In this document: piece after piece, positions 63,777-64,000 of the stretch
Layout of the letters: every line of letters starts with the position of its first letter
How positions within the stretch are numbered: the first letter of the stretch is position 1
NCBI GenBank assembly: GCA_963920705.1
Contig: OY987225.1
Location: 4,218,334 to 4,282,333 of the forward strand
DNA length: 64,000 nucleotides
Source of the DNA: Odiellus spinosus
Lineage: Eukaryota > Arthropoda > Arachnida > Opiliones > Phalangiidae
Reading direction: 5' to 3'
The notes under the pieces: model-generated
Database searches by the model: none
What the model was told of the DNA's origin: nothing
What the model saw: the letters and a program-made list of their open reading frames with translations, nothing else
Made by a program: the position numbers and the translations under genes

Positions 63777-64000
63777 GTGACAGTGGCTACCCTCTAAAAC
63801 CATGGCTAATAACTCCAATCACTCATACTCCAAGAGGATACCCCGAGGAGAGATTTGACAGTGCCCTAACAAAAACAAGGCAACTTGTTGAATGCACCAG
63901 GAATCAAGTTTTTCGTTGTCTTCTTTTGCATAGGACACTTCATTACCACCCAACAGTTGCAGCGCAAAAAGTATATGCCTGTGCTACCCTGCATAACATG
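63777..64000 (+). pseudogene. PIF/Harbinger transposase, C-terminal fragment, cut by the window end
   Basis: The frame reads DSGYPLKPWLITPITHTPRG, then YPEERFDSALTKTRQLVECT, FRCLLLHRTLHYHPTVAAQ and VYACATLHNM, up to the last base. The GDSGYP.KPWL.TP block, the N-x(4)-SKTR-like helix (here SALTKTRQLVE) and the final ACA-LHN are typical of the Harbinger DDE domain's second half. The start is unclear: a CAG before TGGCTACC could be an acceptor. The rest lies beyond the window. The MADF-type gene at 60.6 kb may be its partner. Confidence 0.8.

Overview
The window looks like a repeat-dense, AT-rich arthropod (probably insect) nuclear genome segment. Almost every recognisable coding stretch belongs to a mobile element or to a virus-like element. 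The evidence is non-LTR reverse transcriptases, THAP/P-type, PIF/Harbinger, MULE, hAT-like and CMC/EnSpm-like transposases, small GT-AG introns (about 55-80 nt), a TTAGG-like motif patch, and genes typical of Polinton/Maverick-adintovirus elements (adenain-type protease, packaging ATPase). No ordinary host gene could be identified with confidence. Most genes carry stops or frameshifts.

Layout. 1-3.4 kb: fragments of a Jockey/R1-type LINE, an adenain-like protease with one in-frame stop, BED/hAT-like pieces, a small three-exon gene of unknown function and a LINE ORF1. 4.1-5.4 kb: two foldback MITEs abutting at a shared TTAA, the second supplying the 3' end of an acidic-repeat ORF. 6,944-51,882: two inverted copies of a complex arm (a palindromic 1.4-2.4 kb segment plus a 100-bp satellite array) face each other across about 37 kb, and both outer ends lie at TTAA. 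This may be one 44.9-kb composite element. Its interior holds P-type transposases (12-16 kb), Harbinger genes (17.7-22.2 kb), a 721-aa CMC-like transposase (25-27.5 kb), an hAT MITE with 8-bp target duplications, a MULE (28.7-30.3 kb), a LINE (35.4-39.05 kb) nested in a foldback element, and several small intron-containing genes that may be viral.

52-64 kb: two more Harbinger sets with MADF-type accessory genes, a broken packaging ATPase with a small basic gene beside it, a second P-type transposase, several cysteine-rich small genes, a short dUTPase-like gene and a Harbinger end that runs off the window.

Two multi-copy gene families stand out because they recur both inside and outside the 44.9-kb structure: a small Cys-rich (zinc-ribbon-like) family at five places, and a GC-rich Pro/Arg-rich exon at three or four places. 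With the protease, ATPase and dUTPase they suggest scattered remains of one or more endogenised double-stranded DNA viruses or Polinton-like elements. That link is inference; the individual homology calls are stronger than the claim that they formed one genome.
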